A stretch of 64,000 bases of DNA from Mesorhizobium opportunistum WSM2075 (GTDB taxonomy: Bacteria > Pseudomonadota > Alphaproteobacteria > Rhizobiales > Rhizobiaceae). The DNA is taken from contig NC_015675.1 of the NCBI RefSeq assembly GCF_000176035.2, forward strand, positions 992,001-1,056,000, given 5' to 3'. Of the stretch, positions 61,720 through 64,000 are shown in pieces; within the stretch, counting starts at the first letter, position 1, and each line of letters begins with the position of its first letter. The notes under the pieces are model-generated. The model was not told where the DNA came from. It did no database searches and was given only the letters and a program-made list of their open reading frames with translations. The translations under genes and the position numbers were made by a program.

Positions 61720-64000
<2,281 letters not shown>

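Overview
The window looks like chromosome from a GC-rich alphaproteobacterium of the order Hyphomicrobiales (Rhizobiales), most likely Mesorhizobium or a close relative. This rests on the gene set (imuA-imuB-dnaE2, leuD/leuB/asd, ffh-chorismate mutase-rpsP, acnA-type aconitase, IalB, DUF2794, DUF1223), an alphaproteobacterial LexA box (GTTC-N7-GTTC), and many intergenic palindromic elements of the RIME/REP kind. Nothing was searched against a database; all names come from recognising motifs and family sequence.

Layout. 1-1.5 kb: end of a YbbN-type thioredoxin, a LON-domain protein and a Trm112-like protein. 2-8 kb: SOS mutasome cassette imuA-imuB-dnaE2 (minus strand) with a LexA box. 8-10.5 kb: a zincin-like protease, a higBA-type toxin/antitoxin locus whose toxin is frameshifted, and a CitE-like lyase. 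11-12 kb: an IS110-family transposase. 12-16 kb: a DUF4173 membrane protein with an OmpR/CreBC-like two-component system. 16-19.4 kb: an FAD oxidoreductase and an ArsR-SRPBCC-SRPBCC operon with an autoregulatory-looking operator. 19.4-24 kb: leucine genes leuD and leuB with small accessory genes between them. 24-29.5 kb: MarR/SRPBCC pair, two adjacent cold-shock-like/DUF805 fusions, a glycosyltransferase, DUF3291, AraC. 29.8-33.3 kb: a DEAD-box helicase and asd, the latter behind a strikingly Lys/Thr/Met-coding leader ORF. 34-38.5 kb: ACT protein, lipoprotein, hydrolase, rpsP, chorismate mutase, ffh. 39-46.7 kb: SH3 protein, metallopeptidase, lytic transglycosylase, argG, LysE exporter, two small membrane paralogs, rlmN. 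47-56 kb: Met-rich secreted protein, ClC channel, IalB, phhB-like dehydratase, LMW phosphatase, thpR, and the conserved tesA / ybbA-ybbP divergent block. 56-64 kb: BI-1 protein, acetyltransferase, DUF2794, a structured RNA candidate, PuuB-like oxidase, DUF1223, ceramidase-like protein, and the 3' part of acnA.

Most of the window is housekeeping chromosome in small operons. Its unusual part lies between genes: at least five families of palindromic repeats, several tandem arrays (102, 23, 8 and 7 bp units) and short upstream ORFs. The most interesting signal is the asd leader (32046-32241), which has the parts of a transcription attenuator sensing Lys, Thr and Met, the three end products downstream of aspartate semialdehyde. 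Next are an upstream ORF overlapping ffh that repeats the first eight Ffh residues with only synonymous differences, and a structured, terminated RNA at about 58.2-58.4 kb.
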